Assembly: GCA_002105175.1 (NCBI GenBank)
Contig: MCGE01000013.1
Span: 682,001-746,000, forward strand
From: Absidia repens
Taxonomy: Eukaryota; Mucoromycota; Mucoromycetes; Mucorales; Cunninghamellaceae
Length of the DNA stretch: 64,000 bases
Direction of reading: 5' to 3'
Shown here: in pieces, positions 59,950 to 64,000 of the stretch
Layout of the letters: each line of letters starts with the position of its first letter
Numbering within the stretch: the first letter of the stretch is position 1
Notes under the pieces: model-generated
Databases searched by the model: none
Told to the model about the DNA's origin: nothing
The model's input: the letters and a program-made list of their open reading frames with translations, nothing else
Position numbers and translations under genes: made by a program

Positions 59950-60715
59950 TAAACTAGAAAGCAGGTGCTCGATAAGGCACTCACAAAGTACCAACAATAA
60001 TGACATTTCTTACTATCATATGGGTTATAGGATTATTAACTAATAAAAACGCGTATTTTATTGAAGTTGTATTGATAGGTATTAAACTAAAGACGAGAGG
60101 TTCAATGTTACAAGAGATCTAAAGGAAGGGGTCTAATGGAGGTAGTGTGTGGGAAATTAACAAGGAGACTAATGGGAGTTTTAAAAGAATAAACGGCTAT
60201 AATCTAAAGGCGCGATCGCAAAAAGGTGTCTAATACACAGCACAAGGCGTAATAAAGACTGGAAGAAAATTTGTTATTGACGCACAATAACAGTCTATAC
60301 AAATCAGAATGGGTGATGGTAAAAGAAAAAGGAAACTATTGTACATGACATGAGAGATTTTTTTGAGGACACTGTTCATTGAACCATGTAAAAAAAAGGA
60401 ACATATTTTATTGAGATGTTGGTATAAACTATAACACACTAACACTAAGCTAAGCTAGTGAAGGCTTTAAAAAGCCAACTAATGGTTATCCTAAATCTTG
60501 AATCCAAAATGAAAGGGTTTCCCATGCATGTTGAAATCCCTGAGCTGAAACCCCTTTTAAACTAGTCCTGACACTGTTCTAAGTCCATCATAACGCCATA
60601 GAAGTTGAATGGTGAGAAAAAAAAAAATTGAAAGAAAGGAAGAGATAGGGGGGAATGAAAAAAAAAAAAATTGGAAATAAATAAATAAAATTCACGTGGG
60701 CGGGATTTAAATGTT
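59950..60715 (-). repeat. Dispersed repeat copy R8
   Basis: Reverse-orientation copy of about 760 bp. The left end aligns with R7 (CACTCACAAAGTACCAA, then TGACATTT). The core reads GGTTTCCCATGCATG here, missing one C. E-box CACGTG is at 60693-60698 and terminal GGCGGGATTTAAATG follows. Confidence 0.75.
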
Positions 60716-61261
60716 TTTCTGTGGAAACTTTTTCTGTCCATAACAAAATGGAACCTCATTTTTTGCTTCTCTTTTTTTTACAACAATTAGCACCATGGAA
60801 AATGTTACACATGATAGCTATATTCTCATGGCAGCAAAGATTATCATTTGACAGTGGCGGTATAATGGCGCCATCCTCTTTTTGCAGCAGACAGTATCGA
60901 CAGCATCGTGCCTCACCCACCATCTACTAAGGCGGTGTGATGGGTATAAACTCAACGTCGATTAACTCTGGAATGTTACCCTATTTATTGTATAGTAGTT
61001 TAACACCCACAGTAGAATAGTTTTTAGCTTATATTATATTCATTTTATAACAAAGTACACCAGGCTCACTATGATCAAACCCCTTCCTAGTAGCCTCACG
61101 CTAAAGTTGGTATCATGATATTATCATTGGACTAGTTTAGTTTAGTTGTAATAGTTTATATAAATATCTGAATAAAATATACCTTGTCTTTTTCCTATTA
61201 TTATGTCTCTCATATCTTACTGAATGGATTCACCCACACCGTGGATGTATGTGCACGTAGT

Positions 61262-61297
<36 letters not shown>

Positions 61298-62471
61298 TAT
61301 AAAAGACAATGATGAGAACTGATAAAAATTTAGCAGTGATAGGCGCACCTGTGTATAGAAATATCAACAATGCTGACGCTTCGACTTGCAGTGTTTTATT
61401 TGACGCCTATCTACTTCATTGTTTTTATCAATACAGAACAATTATTTGTCCAGCATGCCAAACGTAGATCCATTAGAAGTACTGTATATCAACAATGTGA
61501 TGATCGATGGGACAACGCATCTGGTGATATTTTAATTCTGCAATAGGTATTTGAAGAGAACTGGTTATGGTGGGAAAGCGAAAAATGTGCGTACCGATAC
61601 TGTATTTTGTCATTTTTACCGACAGCTAAGTACATAGACTATGGGTAATGGATGACTCACCACAAGGTGTTTTTACGTTTTTTGCTTTGGACTACACTAG
61701 TTTATTGGCAACAGGGAGCCTATCAACTCCCTTACGAAGTAGCTATCCAGTCATACCATCTTTATGAAATTACTATTTCTGGAATGGATCTACTTAGACT
61801 GATGTCAAAAATAAAAAAAAAAACAAAAACAGTGTAAGCACCAACATCACTTTGACACAGCTCTTTTTTTTAAACAGATCTCGCTGCGACACTGCAGGAT
61901 CAACGCTTGCAACTGTTATGCTGAATTTTGACCAACTCGTTACGATTCAAGGATTTGGGAATTTGCGAATCAGCTATTTATATGCCAGATTACTCAATGT
62001 TATTTCATCCTGGTGTATCCCTTCCCCTCTCCTTTTTTTTTTTTTTTGTCTTATACATATATAGTACATACACTACATCACTTTTTTGTTTATACTACTA
62101 TAGTCACCATTTTTTATATCTTAATTATATTCTGTATCTCATTCATACTCCTCTTACCACTCTGATTTTATATGTACAAAATAAAAACAATATTTGATTC
62201 TCCGCAATTTCTTTCATCTGACCGAAAGGATTGACGTTATGCAACCACGTTTTAGTAACAATAGGCGATGGGTAACACTATCCCTTTTGTTATACTAATA
62301 TGAGAAAAGGGGGAATAGATAATAGCAGTGCCCAGGTGATGTTGATGTTGGCGGTGGTTTTACTGAGTGGGAAGTGAGTGTGTGGTATGGAAATTGGAGG
62401 GAAACTCGTTTGCTTCAATATATGTACCACTCCGTATATCTTACTCCTATCCCCTTTATTTTTCTTTCTTC

Positions 62472-62509
<38 letters not shown>

Positions 62510-62881
62510 CAAGACCTGTTACAGTATTTTTCAAATAAACAGAATCCTGCTGAGTGATATTTAGTACAGAACAGCACATAATTATGTTTCTTTACTCGCC
62601 TTCACCTCCAACACATATACACACACTTTCTCTATACAAACAAAGAGTAGATCTTTATACACATATGATAATAAAGAAAGCAGGCAGCGGAATTTAAAAT
62701 AGGCGAATAAAAATCAGGGAGAGACTCAGCGAAGGGGGAAAGGACTGACAGCTTTTGCGTAATAAAAAAAAGGAGTTGACTAAGTTTTTCTCTCAGGGCT
62801 TTTTCCTTTTTCTTATTTAAGCAAACCATTGCACTCTTTTACCCTTTTTCTTTTCTTTACTCTTATTCTTCAAACAAAAAG
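60716..62881. other. Long spacer upstream of the endopolyphosphatase-like gene
   Basis: About 2.2 kb. A (TAA)n run is at about 61266-61297 and an A-run of about 32 at 62475-62507. A fragment near 61125-61190 (TAGTTTAGTTTAGTTGTAAT, then GAATAAAATATACCTTGTC) resembles the middle module of the dispersed repeat in + orientation. Several short frames between 61440 and 62000 look like a decayed coding sequence, but I could not assign them. No intact gene is supported. Confidence 0.4.
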
Positions 62882-63986
62882 ATGAAGCTGGCATTAATAT
62901 GTGCATCTTGTTTAACCCTGTTTTTCCCAATTATTCATAGTTTTCCTCTCGCAGGCGAGTCCACTTCCTCGACGGGGTTTTTCATGCAAGTAACTGGTAA
63001 GTCCGAAATCTTTTGCTTTTTCTCTTTTTGTCGGCCGCTTACCTTTTTTTTTTATTTTTTATTTTTTTTAAATTAACCCCCATCATAGATTTTCATTTAG
63101 ATTCTCATTATATGAGTGGATCTGATGCTTCTGCGTTCTGTCATCGAAAGGAAAGCTTGGGGGAAGCTGGAAAATTTGGGGCCCTTAATTCAAAATGTGA
63201 TTCCCCTCCTATCTTGGTAAATATGACCACTTTTACCATAAAGACATATAAAATTTTCCATAAGTCTAATCCACATTGTTTTTAAATACATATTTTAAAT
63301 ATAATAGGTGGAAGAAGCATTTAAATTCATGAAACAATTACCTACAATGGACTTTGTATTATATACTGGTGATTCTGCCAGACACGTAATAAAAATAAGC
63401 AAGATTAATATATTTTCCGTCATTCGATTCCAATATGCATTTTTAATATTTTACTATAGAATCGTGACAAGAAAGAAATTCCTCGTACTTATGACGAGGC
63501 TCTTGAAACTCAAACTACCATTATCAACCATTTCATGAACACATTTGACACCTCAAAGACCAAAGTGGTAAAAACCCTGCATTCAAATTCCGGGTCACTG
63601 GCCTTGAATTTTTGATGTTAATCTCTCTCTCTCTTTTTTTTTCTTTCTCTTGTTACTACTATTCAGGTCCCAGTCGTCGGAAACAATGATGTCCCAAAAA
63701 ACAATGACTGTTCAGGTGATGACCCTTCTTACCAACAAATTGAAAAGGTGTGGGAACCACTCCAATTAAACCTTGGGCCAACATTTCGTCAAGGCGGTTA
63801 TTATGCACAAGATCTCATCCCTGGCAAGCTTCGCGTCCTGAACACTAACACCATGCTTTTCAGTACCAAGAATAAATTGACCAAGGAAGACTGTGATGAG
63901 TCTGGCAGCCCGGGCCAACTCCATATTGCTTGGCTCAAGGCCCACTTGGACGATGCCCGGTCTCAACAAACGAAGGTCTACATCTC
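62882..63986 (+). CDS. Endopolyphosphatase-like metallophosphatase, 5' part (runs off the window)
   Basis: Exons 62882-62996, 63089-63216, 63308-63385, 63460-63567 and 63667-63986. The last ends at a GTAAGT donor and the gene continues past the window. The N-terminus is a signal peptide or anchor (MKLALICASCLTLFFPIIHS). The calcineurin-like metal-binding motifs are in order: DFHLDSHY (D-x-H), TGDSARH (GD), IPRTYDEALE, and VVGNND (GNN). The pattern DFHLDxxY...CHRK...FGALNSKCDSP...GDSARH...IPRT matches vacuolar endopolyphosphatase (Ppn1), which cuts inorganic polyphosphate chains. It also resembles the acid sphingomyelinase-like branch of the family. The C-terminal half with the remaining metal-binding His residues is not in the window, so activity cannot be judged. 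Confidence 0.85.
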
Positions 63987-64000
63987 GTAAGTGCTACATA

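Overview
The window reads as nuclear DNA of a filamentous fungus, most likely Mucoromycota (a Mucorales-like zygomycete). Genes are interrupted by many short introns (about 60-110 bp, GTAAGT donors, TAG/CAG acceptors, often with a long T-run). The coding content is eukaryotic and fungal, the AT-rich spacers carry AATAAA-type 3' signals, and a Ty3/gypsy retrotransposon is present. The species assignment is inference from gene style only.

Layout. 0.1-5 kb: a BAG-domain co-chaperone gene (-), then spacer with two copies of a dispersed repeat in inverted orientation. 5.2-14.7 kb: ATP-dependent PEP carboxykinase (PCK1), a PAS-domain protein, a GET2-type ER receptor subunit, and a 1063-residue protein with two BTB folds and a C-terminal CAP-Gly domain, all on +. 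15.6-24.6 kb: three tandem monocarboxylate-transporter-like MFS genes (+), with repeat copies between and after them. 26-28.5 kb: a weak hypothetical membrane protein (-) and a nitronate monooxygenase (+). 30.0-35.4 kb: a complete Ty3/gypsy element with two 283-bp LTRs that look identical, a GTTTC target duplication and one long Gag-Pol frame, inserted inside a copy of the dispersed repeat. 38 kb: a coiled-coil protein. 41.4-43.5 kb: a cytochrome P450 (-) with a 15-nt microexon that carries the heme cysteine. 44.4-54.1 kb: eIF5A (+), a PH-domain protein (-), an F-BAR/RhoGAP protein (-) and an acidic, probably nuclear protein (+). 54.5-59.4 kb: a 13-exon gamma-glutamyltransferase-family gene and ribosomal protein eL13 (+). 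62.9 kb to the end: the 5' part of an endopolyphosphatase-like metallophosphatase.

How the genes relate. These are mostly unrelated housekeeping genes with no operon-like logic. PCK1 (gluconeogenesis) lies in the same 20 kb as the monocarboxylate-type transporters, which may be chance. The RhoGAP and PH-domain genes are neighbours and both suit membrane and cell-polarity signalling.

Two observations matter most to a user. First, five otherwise well-preserved genes (three MFS genes, eIF5A and the acidic protein) each lack one base, in most cases in a short homopolymer run. A sequencing or assembly error is as likely as pseudogenisation, and for eIF5A more likely. Second, a dispersed repeat family of roughly 670-760 bp (at least eight copies) explains most of the long gene-free stretches. 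I found no bacterial-type system, CRISPR array, rRNA or convincing tRNA.
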